Positions 38,984 through 46,312 of a stretch of 64,000 nucleotides of DNA are shown piece after piece; positions within the stretch are counted from its first letter, which is position 1, and every line of letters begins with the position of its first letter. Location of the stretch: the IMG/VR virus record IMGVR_UViG_3300044644_001125, positions 209,623-273,622 of that record. One strand, written 5' to 3'. This stretch comes from a virus. The notes under the pieces were generated by a model. It saw nothing but the letters and a program-made list of their open reading frames with translations. It was not told the DNA's origin and made no database searches. The position numbers and the translations under genes are program-made.

Positions 38984-39796
38984 ATGGAAATCCGTTATCT
39001 TTTAGATAAGTTGAAGTTGATTGAGTCTGAGGTGGAACAGCCAAAAGATGATGAAGTTCAAGAACCCGTTAAGGCAGAACCAGTCAAGCAAGAACCTCAA
39101 AAGGTTGATAAACCAGAACAACGATTGGCACCAAATGGAAAACCTTCCAAATTAAATGCTGGTCAATACCGCATGGTAAGAACCCCTGAATTCAAAGCAT
39201 GGTTTGGTGATTGGGAACACGATGAACATAAGTATCAATCTAGTGAAATCGTTGGCGCGAATGAAGAACCATTAGTATGCTATCGAGGCAACGTCGAAGA
39301 TTTTGGTGATACATTCTCTTATGATAAGCAAAACCTAACACATAAATCAGTAAGTAATACATTTGGATTTTTCTTTAGTACAGACTCGAGCGATGCCACT
39401 CATTACACAGGTGACACGGGTAATACACAAGCCGTATTTTTAAATATAAGAAATCCATTAAGATTACGGCAAAAATACATTTCTGATATGGACGAGTTTG
39501 TTAAATTAATGAAAACCGCTAATGTGTCATTATCATCTGATACATTGGATAGTATCGTCAATTATTTGAATGGCATCCGTTCCTCATTTGATTTGCATGA
39601 CACCCACAAATACTTAACCGGTGGTGGTTCATTACTACGTAATGATTTAATATCAGCTGGCTATGATGGTATGATGTTCCTCGAAAATAAACATGAAGGT
39701 GCAATCGTCGTTGCATTCAACCCAAACCAAGTTAAATCTGCGATTGGTAATGTAGGATTCAGTACCAAATCTGACAAAATGCACGAGGAACTCTAA
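38984..39796 (+). CDS. ADP-ribosyltransferase-like packaged protein 2
   Basis: 270 residues. Leader MEIRYLLDKLKLIESE; the ribosomal start codon is embedded near a TTATCTTTTAG motif that encodes part of the leader. Linker with Glu/Pro/Lys repeats, then RLAPNGKPSKLNAGQYRMVR and FKAWFGDWE. The first ART strand reads VCYRGNVED, i.e. Arg in the first catalytic position (as in R-S-E type ARTs), followed by FGFFFSTDSSDATHY and AVFLNIRNPL. Ends VKSAIGNVGF...MHEEL. Possible mono-ADP-ribosyltransferase injected with DNA. Confidence 0.8.
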   Translation: MEIRYLLDKLKLIESEVEQPKDDEVQEPVKAEPVKQEPQKVDKPEQRLAPNGKPSKLNAGQYRMVRTPEFKAWFGDWEHDEHKYQSSEIVGANEEPLVCYRGNVEDFGDTFSYDKQNLTHKSVSNTFGFFFSTDSSDATHYTGDTGNTQAVFLNIRNPLRLRQKYISDMDEFVKLMKTANVSLSSDTLDSIVNYLNGIRSSFDLHDTHKYLTGGGSLLRNDLISAGYDGMMFLENKHEGAIVVAFNPNQVKSAIGNVGFSTKSDKMHEEL

Positions 39797-40398
39797 TGGA
39801 AATCCGTTATCTTTTAGACAAATTAAAGTTACTTGAATCTGAGCAATTACTAGCACCAAATGGAAAGCCAAGTAATTTGAATCCGGTTCAATACCAACAA
39901 GTAAGAACACCTGCTTTTAAAGCATGGTTTGGTGACAGTAAAGTAGTTGATGAAAACGGTGAACCCTTGGTTGTATATCACGCAACTAATGCTGATTTTA
40001 CTGAATTTGATACTAATTTAGGAAGCGGAGTAGCAGGTAAAGGTACTTACGTTACTTCAATAAAACCATCTAATGACAACTATGGGAATTATGTAATGCC
40101 ATTGTTTGTTAGTATTCGCAATCCTATCGACTTTTCAAGTGGTGATAAGGCAATAAACGATAAAGCTGAAGATTTAGGATTGGAAGGATTATTCGAATTG
40201 TCAAGCCTAGCACAAATTGACAAGTGGAGTGGCGAGTTAAAACAAAAACTGCAACAAGAAGGATACGATGGTGCTGAATTAAAGGGTGATGGTAATGCTA
40301 GATATTTCGTAGCATATAACTCGAATCAAATTAAATCTGCCATTGGTAATACCGGATCTTTCAGTCAGCAATCAAACAAAGTACACGAGGGACTGTAA
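39796..40398 (+). CDS. ADP-ribosyltransferase-like packaged protein 3 (short)
   Basis: 200 residues, TAATG-coupled. The leader MEIRYLLDKLKLLESE is identical to that of copy 4, but the linker is nearly absent: after ESEQ the RLAPNGKP-like LAPNGKPSNLNPVQYQQVR starts at once. The ART strand VVYHATNADF keeps His in the first catalytic position (H-Y-E-like), followed by GKGTYVTSIKPS and VMPLFVSIRNPI. FKAWFGD lacks the following WE of the other copies. Ends IKSAIGNTGSFS...VHEGL. Confidence 0.82.
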   Translation: MEIRYLLDKLKLLESEQLLAPNGKPSNLNPVQYQQVRTPAFKAWFGDSKVVDENGEPLVVYHATNADFTEFDTNLGSGVAGKGTYVTSIKPSNDNYGNYVMPLFVSIRNPIDFSSGDKAINDKAEDLGLEGLFELSSLAQIDKWSGELKQKLQQEGYDGAELKGDGNARYFVAYNSNQIKSAIGNTGSFSQQSNKVHEGL

Positions 40399-41153
40399 TG
40401 GAAATCCGTTATCTTTTAGACAAATTAAAGTTACTTGAATCTGAGATAGAATTACCAAAAGATGATGAACCAACCGTTGAACCAACTAAACCGGTTAAAG
40501 TAAAAAAACAGGCAAGACTAGCACCGAATGGGAAACCATCCAATCTTAATCCAACCCAATATTTACAGGTTAGAACGCCTGCATTTAAAGCATGGTTTGG
40601 CGATTGGGAAAATAACCCAGAATCTGCTAGTAAAGTAGTGGATACTAATGGTGAGCCTATGGTAATGCATCATGGAACTAAGTCAAAAACAAAATTCACT
40701 AGTTTCAACGCACATTCACCAAACTTCTTTACACATGACCCGGAGTATGCAAAAGTATATTCTCATGGAAAATCACCTATATCGGTGTTTTTAAATATAA
40801 AACAGCCATTTGATACACGTAATAGTGATGCTCTCGATTTCTATAATAACAAATTCGTGCCCTATTTCACTAATAGATTTCCAAGATTAGCAGCTGAAGG
40901 ATTGTCACCATTAAAACAAGGTGAAGCAGTTCCATTTATATGGGCTGATCAGTTATTTTCAGCATTGCGTTCATTTGGTCGGGCTGGTGAAAGTTCATAT
41001 GATGGTATATATGTTGATGAGGGTGATACTCCGAAAATTGCCAAATCATCTGCGCAATTTGCGATAGTACCAATGGGCAATACACAGATAAAATCAGCAA
41101 AACAGAATGTTGGATATAACCCAGAATCTGACAACATTCACGAGGAACTTTAA
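40398..41153 (+). CDS. ADP-ribosyltransferase-like packaged protein 4
   Basis: 251 residues, TAATG-coupled. Leader MEIRYLLDKLKLLESE, Pro/Thr/Lys linker, RLAPNGKPSNLNPTQYLQVR, FKAWFGDWE. The ART core reads MVMHHGTKSKTKFTSF (His present), NFFTHDPEYAKVYSHG, ISVFLNIKQPF, and a C-terminal YDGIYVDEGDTP (likely catalytic Glu region). Ends IKSAKQNVGYNPESDNIHEEL-like. The most complete set of ART landmarks of the four. Confidence 0.83.
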   Translation: MEIRYLLDKLKLLESEIELPKDDEPTVEPTKPVKVKKQARLAPNGKPSNLNPTQYLQVRTPAFKAWFGDWENNPESASKVVDTNGEPMVMHHGTKSKTKFTSFNAHSPNFFTHDPEYAKVYSHGKSPISVFLNIKQPFDTRNSDALDFYNNKFVPYFTNRFPRLAAEGLSPLKQGEAVPFIWADQLFSALRSFGRAGESSYDGIYVDEGDTPKIAKSSAQFAIVPMGNTQIKSAKQNVGYNPESDNIHEEL

Positions 41154-41365
41154 TGGACGAACTAGAACGAATTAAACTACTGGCAGGGATTAAGCCATTT
41201 GCTGGATTATCCACATACCAGCCATCAGAACAACACGCAACTGCTACTATGAAACGTGATTTTGAAAAATCAAATAACATCCAACCTGGAACTCCAGAAT
41301 GGTTTAGACTTTGGTTTGCACAAACTCACTTAACTGGTGAATCACCATTTGGAGACAAACAATGA
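41153..41365 (+). CDS. small T4-like virion protein, 70 aa
   Basis: MDELERIKLLAGIKPF is a short helical leader of the kind seen on T4-like head-associated proteins; the C-terminus PGTPEWFRLWFAQTHLTGES is Trp-rich. TAATG overlap with ART 4 and ATGA with the next gene, so it belongs to the packaged-protein operon. Function unknown. Confidence 0.7.
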   Translation: MDELERIKLLAGIKPFAGLSTYQPSEQHATATMKRDFEKSNNIQPGTPEWFRLWFAQTHLTGESPFGDKQ

Positions 41366-41610
41366 GATTGCACGAATTATTTGAAGAAGCTAGTGCCGGT
41401 GCAACAAGTGCAGGTGATATAGCGGCAGTATACAATCCAAATCTTGCCATTGGTAAAAGATCAAAAAGTTACGCAGGTAGCCCAGGAAAACCTGGAACAA
41501 AAGCACCAAAACCACCTAAAGTGGTTCAACCAACGAATTCAGATGGTACGGCTAAAAACGCGCTAAATATGAAAGACAACTTGTTTGGTGGAACTCCCAT
41601 TAAACGCTAA
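41362..41610 (+). CDS. small prohead/core-type protein, 82 aa
   Basis: Begins MRLHELFEEASAGATSAG, again an L-F-E leader, followed by a disordered Gly/Ser/Pro/Lys-rich chain (SYAGSPGKPGTKAPKPPK) with a conserved-looking DGTAKNALNMKDNLFGG end. The composition suits an internal head/core protein that is processed by the prohead protease. Confidence 0.68.
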   Translation: MRLHELFEEASAGATSAGDIAAVYNPNLAIGKRSKSYAGSPGKPGTKAPKPPKVVQPTNSDGTAKNALNMKDNLFGGTPIKR

Positions 41611-41627
41611 CCTTAAGGACCCCCAAA

Positions 41628-43091
41628 ATGAAAGACATTTTAGATAAACTCGATGCAATCGAAACACCAGTAGCTGGTGTAGCAGCACCCACATTACCAT
41701 CACCAATTCAATTGGATGAAAGTGCACAATTACGTGTACTAGCAGGCCAATCTTCACTTCTTACTGAAGCAGCTAAGGTAAAGAAACCAAAAGCTAAGAA
41801 AGAAGAAAAAGTCGAAGAACAACAAGTTGAAAGTTTAGATGATGAAATGGAAGAAGATTTGGAAGAATCTGCAGAACAAGCAGCTGCACGTGCTAAATTT
41901 GAAAACTTAGTTACTAAAGTTGCACCTACGTCTAAATCTGGTTCTGCAACCGATGCAATGAAAGCACAGACTGGTAAAGATAAAAAACCAGTAGGTAAAG
42001 GTGGTGCAGCATTCAAAAAAGAACTCGATAAAGAATTGAAAACCGAAGATTCTAAACCAAGTGCTGGTTTAACTAAAAAAGAGAAATCTGCAGTAGTTAA
42101 GAAAGCAGTTGCCGGTAAAGATATTGGAAAAAAAGGTAAAGGCTTTGAGAAAGTTGAAAAAGCAGCAGCAAAAAGTGGAGCTAAAGACCCTAAAGCAGTT
42201 GCAGCAGCCGCTATGTGGAAAGGCCAAGCTAAAAAGAAAGCAGTTAAGGAATCAATCGAACCTAAACTAACTTTCAAACAAATGGTCACTTTAGTTCAAG
42301 AAAGCGGTGGTCAACAACAAATCGATGCGGTTGATACTGAATTGTTTGCATGGGCACAACGTGTTGCTAGTGCCAAATACGAAGGTGTTAAACAAGAACT
42401 TTATGCCGGTATGGTATACGAAAACATGGGTGGTGAATTCCGTATGTTTGACGTATTATCGGAAGCAATGACCGGACACCCTGATACTTGGTCAGATCCA
42501 CGTTGGGATGGTCCAGATCCAGCAGAAGCACCTGTTTCACACAAGGCGTTGGAGTACTTCAATGATAATTTCTATGAAATCGCATGGCCAAGTGTTGCAG
42601 AAGAACTCAAAGCTATGATTGAAAACGACGAAAGTGGCGATATCATGTGGCCAATTGTTGCTATTGGTAAATCCAAATATGGAAATGAAAAGGTCAACAC
42701 CGCTGCCGAGCTTGGTAAAATTAAAAATGCAATTTTAAACATGCTCGACGAAAAAACAATCAACGACATATACGACAATGCAATTTCTAAATTTTGGAGT
42801 AAGCATAATACCGACCCCAGTTTTCAAGATAAGAATGACGAGAGTTTTGAAGAATCATTCGACGAAGAATTCGAAGAAGCATTTGGTAAACATCAAGCTA
42901 AACAAAACTGGTTTGAAACGCTAAACGCAGCATTAGAATCAGAAGGTTTGGTTGACCAATGGCCAACTGGTCGTAATATTTCATATGGTCAAACTGTACG
43001 TGTAAAATCAAATGATGGTGAACGTCTTATTTCAGTAACTCGTGAAACAGACGGCCGTTATGAACGACCAGTTCACTACAAACTTCGTTAA
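41628..43091 (+). CDS. charged prohead-core-like protein with C-terminal globular domain
   Basis: 487 residues. Leader MKDILDKLDAIETP (AIE then Thr). Residues 50-205 are very rich in Lys, Glu and Ala with predicted long helices (VKKPKAKKEEKVEEQQVE), as in T4 scaffold or internal proteins. From about 215 to 487 the chain is more globular: Trp-rich GHPDTWSDPRWDGPDPAEAP, an acidic stretch ESFEESFDEEFEEAFG, and a final VRVKSNDGERLISVTRETDG. Role in head morphogenesis is inferred from the leader and composition. Confidence 0.7.
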   Translation: MKDILDKLDAIETPVAGVAAPTLPSPIQLDESAQLRVLAGQSSLLTEAAKVKKPKAKKEEKVEEQQVESLDDEMEEDLEESAEQAAARAKFENLVTKVAPTSKSGSATDAMKAQTGKDKKPVGKGGAAFKKELDKELKTEDSKPSAGLTKKEKSAVVKKAVAGKDIGKKGKGFEKVEKAAAKSGAKDPKAVAAAAMWKGQAKKKAVKESIEPKLTFKQMVTLVQESGGQQQIDAVDTELFAWAQRVASAKYEGVKQELYAGMVYENMGGEFRMFDVLSEAMTGHPDTWSDPRWDGPDPAEAPVSHKALEYFNDNFYEIAWPSVAEELKAMIENDESGDIMWPIVAIGKSKYGNEKVNTAAELGKIKNAILNMLDEKTINDIYDNAISKFWSKHNTDPSFQDKNDESFEESFDEEFEEAFGKHQAKQNWFETLNAALESEGLVDQWPTGRNISYGQTVRVKSNDGERLISVTRETDGRYERPVHYKLR

Positions 43092-43114
43092 TCCTAAAAG
43101 ATAATGAACACAAG

Positions 43115-43139
43115 AAGCCAGTCTAGTACTGGCTTTTTA
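43115..43139 (+). terminator. rho-independent terminator
   Basis: AAGCCAGT / ACTGGCTT stem with a CTAGT loop, then TTTAA, 25 bases after the previous stop. A CTAAAAGATAATG motif lies just upstream (43094). Confidence 0.8.
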
Positions 43140-43153
43140 AATTGGAGACCTAT

Positions 43154-43258
43154 ATGAGAATTCACGAAATACTAGAAAACACAACCAAACAATTTCCAAT
43201 TCCATGGAACTCGGCATGGAAGCCGAGTGACCCCCTAGGACGGGTTGCGACGCGCTAG
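43154..43258 (+). pseudogene. 5' stub of an ART-like gene interrupted by a TnpB element
   Basis: A good start (TTGGAGAC before the ATG) opens MRIHEILENTTKQFPIPWNS, another L/I-x-E capsid-type leader, but the frame runs into element sequence and stops at 43256-43258. The matching 3' part lies at 44716-45084. The ART N-terminal half (FKAWFGDW, YHGT) is not present in either piece, so some host-gene sequence may have been lost. Confidence 0.6.
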
Positions 43259-43367
43259 CGGAGCAGAGGACGCGAGGGTCATTTAATTGACATGAGCGGC
43301 AACCGTCTTACCTGTTATTATACAGACATAGCTTACAAAGACAACTTCAATTTAACTAAATAGAGAT

Positions 43368-44639
43368 ATGAGCACATCTACTAAAATCACTGGATACAAA
43401 ACGAAATGCCTGTTAAATCAGGAGCAGATCGCTTTGTTCGATAAATCAGTGGATGGTTGTGTATTTGCATATAACGAATTTCTTGCATTGGTGAACGCCG
43501 AATATGCCATAACTGGTAAGATTTCTACCAAATGCTGTAGTGTCAAAGAATTAAGAAATAACAACCCGTGGTTAAAAGAGCTATCTAGTAGAGTAATCGA
43601 TGGATCTCGTCTTAATCTATTGGATGCATTTAGCCGGTTCTTTAGTAAGCAAAATGACTTCCCAGTATTTAAAAACCGGTATAGTAAGAAATCACTAAGA
43701 CATGCCGGCGATTGTTACTTGTACATGAAAAATGGGTATATGTACGCAGTTATTCCAAAAATTGGTCATGTGAAGCTATTGACTGATTTCTCGGATTCAG
43801 CTAATCAATTTGATTATACAACTGTTACTGGGATAACCTTATCCCAAGATAGTCTTGGAAACTTTTATGTCTCATTTCATGCGAAATCGACTACTGCTCA
43901 TTTACCAAAGACCCATAAATCAGTTGGTATAGACCCAGGTCTTACTACTTTTGCGACCTTGAGCACTGGTAAAAAGATCAAGAATCCAAGATTTCGTGAA
44001 AGAACAGAAAACCGAATGAAAGCGCTTCAGCGTAAACTCGCGAAATGTACCAAGAACTCAATAAGATATAACAAATATAAGAAACAAATAGCTGCACTTC
44101 ATCAGAAATCGGCAAATCAATTAAATGACTTCCATAAAAAGACATCAACTAAAATAACCAAAGGCTACGACAACATCTATATTGAGGAAACTCAGACCAA
44201 AAACATGATGTCTCGTGGTAAGAAAAAAACAAAAAGCCCTAGACGCCTAGGGAAATCATTCGCTCAAGCCGGAATCAGTGCATTCCGTGAAATCTTGATA
44301 AGAAAGGCGGAGCTTGTTGGTAAAAAGGTTCATCTTGTACCAGCTCGCAATACAACAAAAACATGCAGTAGTTGTGGTCACATCCACAACGATTTAACTC
44401 TTAAAGATCGGTCATGGACTTGCCCCGTATGCGGTATTGAACATGACCGAGACATAAATGCTGCCCGTAATATATTACAAAAAGGGCAAGCTAATCGGTT
44501 TACCGGAGGTGGACTTGTTGCACAGGGCAACAATACCGGGTTACCTAATCAAAAAAGGACGCAGCAAAGCGGGTTAACTCCCGTTAGCAAAAGTACCAGT
44601 TCAGCTACTAGCAGTACCAGTAGCCTACCTGTTATTTAA
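43368..44639 (+). CDS. tnpB: TnpB RNA-guided nuclease of an IS605-type element
   Basis: 423 residues. The N-terminal helical/WED-like part is followed by the RuvC domain. Its first catalytic Asp is in VGIDPGLTTFATLS (about residues 182-195), the Glu in NIYIEETQTKNM (about 270) and the last Asp in HDRDINAARNIL (about 365). The zinc ribbon is CSSCGHIHNDL...WTCPVCG (four Cys). TnpB uses an omega RNA to cut DNA next to a short target-adjacent motif. The Ser/Thr-rich tail (SGLTPVSKSTSSATSSTSS) is probably read-through of the element end. No truncation of catalytic motifs seen. Confidence 0.93.
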   Translation: MSTSTKITGYKTKCLLNQEQIALFDKSVDGCVFAYNEFLALVNAEYAITGKISTKCCSVKELRNNNPWLKELSSRVIDGSRLNLLDAFSRFFSKQNDFPVFKNRYSKKSLRHAGDCYLYMKNGYMYAVIPKIGHVKLLTDFSDSANQFDYTTVTGITLSQDSLGNFYVSFHAKSTTAHLPKTHKSVGIDPGLTTFATLSTGKKIKNPRFRERTENRMKALQRKLAKCTKNSIRYNKYKKQIAALHQKSANQLNDFHKKTSTKITKGYDNIYIEETQTKNMMSRGKKKTKSPRRLGKSFAQAGISAFREILIRKAELVGKKVHLVPARNTTKTCSSCGHIHNDLTLKDRSWTCPVCGIEHDRDINAARNILQKGQANRFTGGGLVAQGNNTGLPNQKRTQQSGLTPVSKSTSSATSSTSSLPVI

Positions 44640-44715
44640 ACGTCTATTCACGGTTTATCCCGTGAACCGAGGACACGACGTCCGAAGTTCTCAGGGATGC
44701 CGCGAAATACCGACG
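44640..44715 (+). ncRNA. candidate omega RNA 3' scaffold/right end
   Basis: Immediately 3' of tnpB: stems TTCACGG/CCGTGAA (44646-44665) and GGAC/GTCC. The position and structure fit the omega RNA scaffold whose guide would continue into flanking DNA. Exact end and guide not resolved. Confidence 0.5.
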
Positions 44716-45084
44716 GTTTCTGCCACCTATGCTGGTGCCGAACCAAGCGCAACCGGTGAAATTACCCATTTCAAACAATGTGGTAATGTGATGCCACTAT
44801 TAATCAAACCCGGAAAATCAATGGTTGTCGATGCGAAAGGTGCTAACTGGAATGACATTTACATCAAAAAATATCCTATCTTGGAAACAACCAACGATTT
44901 CGCGGAATATGCCCAATCAAATGGCAAGGATACTTTGTATATCAAAAACGTAAGAGATAATAAGACTTGGCAGAAAGATAAACTTCCTAGCACGGTTGTA
45001 TTTGCATTTCACCCATCTTATATAAGATCAATTAATGCAAAATTCGACCCAGCCAATCACGAAGATGAAGATTTAATGGCATGA
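44716..45084 (+). pseudogene. 3' part of the interrupted ART-like gene
   Basis: The frame is open from a GTG at 44662. The chain from ATYAGAEPSATGEITHFKQC on reads like the second half of a polyvalent ART: NVMPLLIKPGKSMVVDAKGA, NWNDIYIKKYP, TLYIKNVRDNK, then STVVFAFHPSYIRSINAKFD. The part before the YAG strand, including the first catalytic residue, is missing, so the product would be inactive. A promoter for this fragment is not seen. Confidence 0.7.
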
Positions 45085-45147
45085 TATTATCAACTGTGTT
45101 ATACTACATTCTCAGAATAACAGTCAATTACCACGAGGAGAAATAAG

Positions 45148-45411
45148 ATGAACACGATTGAATTGTTTTTAGCAGACTTGGAAAAGCTATGCGAGACGCA
45201 CAATATCCAATTAATGTCCCCACCAAGTATAGCACCATTAGGAAACTCACAACGTAACTATTTGACATACCCGGGTGGTATAATGTCGGAGATGTTTGTA
45301 CAACAGCAGCAAGTGGATATTACCATAAATCTACGAGCAATGCTAGAAGGTAATGTCCATCACGAGACAGACAACCGACGTATTCACCCAGCTTTGAAGC
45401 ATGACTATTAA
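45148..45411 (+). CDS. hypothetical protein, 87 aa
   Basis: SD GAGGAGA before ATG. A helical N-terminal half (IELFLADLEKLCETHNIQLM) is followed by LTYPGGIMSEMFVQQQQVDI and a His-rich end (HHETDNRRIHPALKHDY). A TATACT box lies at about 45104. Not recognised. Confidence 0.65.
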   Translation: MNTIELFLADLEKLCETHNIQLMSPPSIAPLGNSQRNYLTYPGGIMSEMFVQQQQVDITINLRAMLEGNVHHETDNRRIHPALKHDY

Positions 45412-45496
45412 TCCCTAGTCATAGTACTGGCTTTTTAGTTTTTACTATGTTATACTGCATTCTCAGTTGGTAGTTTCAAGTATCTAAAAATAACAC

Positions 45497-45525
45497 TTGA
45501 CAACTACCAACCACTCACCTACAAT
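45497..45525 (+). promoter_or_regulatory. sigma70-like promoter of the dsbA-like gene
   Basis: TTGACA at 45497-45502, 17-base spacer, TACAAT at 45520-45525, 30 bases before the ATG. A second TATACT-type box is near 45452. Confidence 0.75.
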
Positions 45526-45554
45526 ACTAATTTTAACCACAACGAGAGAATCAA

Positions 45555-45812
45555 ATGTCAAAAATCTACGGACCTGAAGAAAAAGCAAAATTAGAACGTT
45601 TAATCAATGAAGGTTCTAACGTACTACGTGAAGTTGAAGACCTTTCAATGGGTCTTAAAGATACTGTAAAAGCAGTAGCTGAAGAACTTCAAATCAAACC
45701 TTCTATTATCAACAAAGCCATCAAGATTGCTCACAAAGGCAATTGGTCTACCTTTAATGAAGACTGGGAAGAAGTTGAAGCTATTCTTGATATCACTAAA
45801 CGTTTAGATTAA
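45555..45812 (+). CDS. T4 DsbA-like double-stranded DNA-binding protein
   Basis: 85 residues, all-helical, with a leader of charged helices (PEEKAKLERLINEGSNVLRE), then DLSMGLKDTVKAVAEELQIK, PSIINKAIKIAHKGNWSTFN and a final acidic helix. The arrangement (two helices, a helix-turn-helix-like KPSIINKAIKIAHKG, and a C-terminal EEVEAILD) parallels T4 DsbA, which binds late promoter regions. Together with the late boxes seen here it could modulate late transcription. Its own promoter and terminator make it a single-gene unit. Confidence 0.72.
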   Translation: MSKIYGPEEKAKLERLINEGSNVLREVEDLSMGLKDTVKAVAEELQIKPSIINKAIKIAHKGNWSTFNEDWEEVEAILDITKRLD

Positions 45813-45820
45813 TCTAGCAT

Positions 45821-45845
45821 GAGCAGCCTACGGGCTGCTCTTTTT
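45821..45845 (+). terminator. rho-independent terminator
   Basis: GAGCAGCC, TACG loop, GGCTGCTC, then TTTTT. Confidence 0.92.
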
Positions 45846-45886
45846 GTAATAGTTAATTTTGGGTCTAAATATTAGTTTACGCTAGC

Positions 45887-45941
45887 ACCTTGCTCGTACC
45901 TCACTCGTACATTACTCGTACATTGCTCGTACCTTGCTCGT
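45887..45941. repeat. five tandem 11-bp repeats (ACMTTRCTCGT)
   Basis: Five head-to-tail copies of an 11-mer: ACCTTGCTCGT, ACCTCACTCGT, ACATTACTCGT, ACATTGCTCGT, ACCTTGCTCGT. They end where a dispersed hairpin repeat begins. They lie between a terminator and the next gene and 426 bases before the DNA polymerase gene. Confidence 0.8.
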
Positions 45942-45946
45942 GCATT

Positions 45947-45968
45947 GCGAGCACCGATAGGTGCGAGC
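45947..45968. repeat. dispersed hairpin repeat, copy 14
   Basis: Arms GCGAGCACC / GGTGCGAGC, loop GATA. Its GCGAG arm continues the CTCG-rich phase of the tandem 11-mers. Confidence 0.75.
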
Positions 45969-45990
45969 TTAACTGATATTAGGATTTAAA

Positions 45991-46233
45991 ATGGCTAAAA
46001 TAATCGAACAAAGTGACAAACTAGGTAGACCAGTAGTAGCAGGTAACTTCGTGGCATTCGCACATCACAACGACTTACGAGTTGGTGTGGTAACCAAGGT
46101 ATGCCCAAAACTAATCATGATAACAGAAATAGACAGAGAACGTAATAGGCATTATCGTAAGTATCAGTTTGACTTAATCGTAATGGAAGAAAATCCACTG
46201 GTAACTATGTATTGCCTAAAACACGGCAAATAA
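45991..46233 (+). CDS. hypothetical SH3-like protein, 80 aa
   Basis: Starts at ATG 45991 with no obvious strong ribosome site (TTAGGAT nearby). Beta-rich with a KOW/SH3-like pattern: GRPVVAGNFVAFAHHNDLRV, VGVVTKVCPKLIMITEID, YQFDLIVMEENP. Typical of small T4-like proteins that bind nucleic acids. Lies just before the DNA polymerase operon. Confidence 0.65.
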   Translation: MAKIIEQSDKLGRPVVAGNFVAFAHHNDLRVGVVTKVCPKLIMITEIDRERNRHYRKYQFDLIVMEENPLVTMYCLKHGK

Positions 46234-46312
46234 GTTATAATCAAAAAGGTTTACGACCGCCATAAGTGTCGGATTATACGGTAAGATTGGCCATAAACAA
46301 TCAGGAGTTTAA

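Larger units (their letters stand above)
43205..44715 (+). mobile_element. IS200/IS605-family element carrying tnpB only
   Basis: Element limits are approximate. The left end has a hairpin ACTCGGC/GCCGAGT (43209-43229) and a longer pairing TGACCC ... GGGTCA spanning 43228-43280. The right end, after tnpB, has TTCACGG/CCGTGAA and GGACACGACGTCC hairpins, the expected place of the guide (omega) RNA. No tnpA transposase is present, so it is either mobilised in trans or immobile. It lies inside an ART-like gene. Confidence 0.7.

Noticed and set aside
41708-42289. A 193-aa minus-strand ORF
   Set aside because: A shadow of the Lys/Ala/Glu-rich plus-strand gene; no ribosome site and no homology that I can see.
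43205-44715. A complete IS605 element
   Set aside because: No tnpA gene is present; it is a tnpB-only element.
43154-45084. A single ART-like gene with a frameshift
   Set aside because: The middle is a recognisable tnpB element with end hairpins, so this is an insertion and not a sequencing frameshift.
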